In this document: piece after piece, positions 46,902 through 47,024 of the stretch
Position numbering within the stretch: the first letter of the stretch is position 1
Layout: each line of letters begins with the position of its first letter
Assembly: GCF_026627505.1 (NCBI RefSeq)
Contig: NZ_JAPNLK010000066.1
Location: 1-47,024, forward strand
Length of the DNA: 47,024 bases
Direction: 5' to 3'
DNA from: Streptomyces sp. H27-H5
GTDB lineage: Bacteria; Actinomycetota; Actinomycetes; Streptomycetales; Streptomycetaceae
Position numbers and translations under genes: made by a program
Notes under the pieces: model-generated
What the model saw: only the letters and a program-made list of their open reading frames with translations
What the model was told of the DNA's origin: nothing
Databases searched by the model: none

Positions 46902-47024
46902 GTGCTGCACCGCGAAAGTTCGTGGAGGGGGGTTGGGCCGGTCAGGCCGGGCTGCCGAGGTAGAGGGTGCCGGCGCAGGTAAGGCAGTCCTCGGGACTGC
47001 CGATGGGGAGGCCGGTGGGGAGGA
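46902..47024. mobile_element. Probable end of an insertion sequence, cut by the window edge
   Basis: After TA at 46900-46901 the sequence GTGCTGCACCGCGAAAGTTC begins. Its first bases match the terminal repeats of the serB element (GTGCTG then CCG and AAAG at similar places), and a minus-strand gene ends 40 bp inside, as in many IS elements. Its other end is outside the window, so this is an inference. Confidence 0.4.
46942..47024 (-). CDS. 3' end of a gene, possibly a transposase
   Basis: The minus strand is open from the window edge to a TGA at 46942-46944, giving about 27 residues that end IGSPEDCLTCAGTLYLGSPA. The CLTC pair is the only motif. Position just inside an IS-like end suggests a transposase C terminus, but no family is recognised from this fragment. 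Confidence 0.35.
   Translation of the reverse strand, partial: LPTGLPIGSPEDCLTCAGTLYLGSPA

Overview
The window is high-GC actinobacterial DNA that reads as a Streptomyces chromosome. GTG and TTG starts are frequent, stop/start overlaps are common, codon third positions are mostly G or C, and the order serB, sixA-like, fabI-fabG, tldD-pmbA, tyrS, moaA, actP-like, subtilisin resembles a conserved core segment of Streptomyces chromosomes (recalled, not searched).

Positions 1-18400 are host housekeeping DNA: phosphoserine phosphatase (serB) followed by a short TA-flanked inverted-repeat element; a SixA-type phosphatase; a CynX-type MFS exporter with its tiny partner protein and a divergent GntR-type regulator; a secreted protein; the fatty-acid synthesis pair fabG-fabI; the TldD/PmbA peptidase pair, whose junction carries a 92-bp duplication; tyrS; small stress and membrane proteins; moaA; a DUF485 plus acetate/solute symporter pair; and a secreted S8 peptidase. 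Many genes are closed by strong hairpin terminators.

At about 18.40 kb a minus-strand zinc-type alcohol dehydrogenase is cut, and a plus-strand large serine recombinase starts within about 40 bp. This is the left end (attL side) of an integrated phage-like element that runs to at least 46.9 kb. Its layout is: integrase (18.4-19.9 kb); a repressor/Cro-like divergent switch with a set of palindromic operators (20.3-21.4 kb); a tightly overlapping early operon with XRE protein, YqaJ nuclease, ERF annealing protein, DnaQ-like exonuclease, RusA resolvase, a short C5 methyltransferase and a WhiB protein with an HNH-like tail (21.4-29.7 kb); a replication module (29.8-31.2 kb); about 20 small uncharacterised genes, many with CxxC pairs (31.2-38.4 kb); a minus-strand island of five genes with three DNA-binding proteins, one joined to a GIY-YIG nuclease, and two strong operator palindromes (38.5-40.8 kb); a second plus-strand run ending with an SpdB-like membrane protein and partners (40.9-45.1 kb); a lipoprotein; an XRE-HNH pair; and about 500 bp of non-coding DNA with a family of repeated hairpins (46.39-46.77 kb).

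No terminase, capsid, portal, tail or lysis gene is visible, and the other half of the split dehydrogenase is not in the window. The early half of a prophage is therefore seen, with late genes either to the right or lost. The last 125 bp begin with an inverted-repeat-like end resembling that of the serB element and carry the 3' end of a minus-strand gene, suggesting an insertion sequence at the right edge. The least explained parts are the hairpin family at 46.4-46.8 kb, the operators at 39.77 and 40.73 kb, the immunity region, and the run of small cysteine-rich and single-span membrane proteins.
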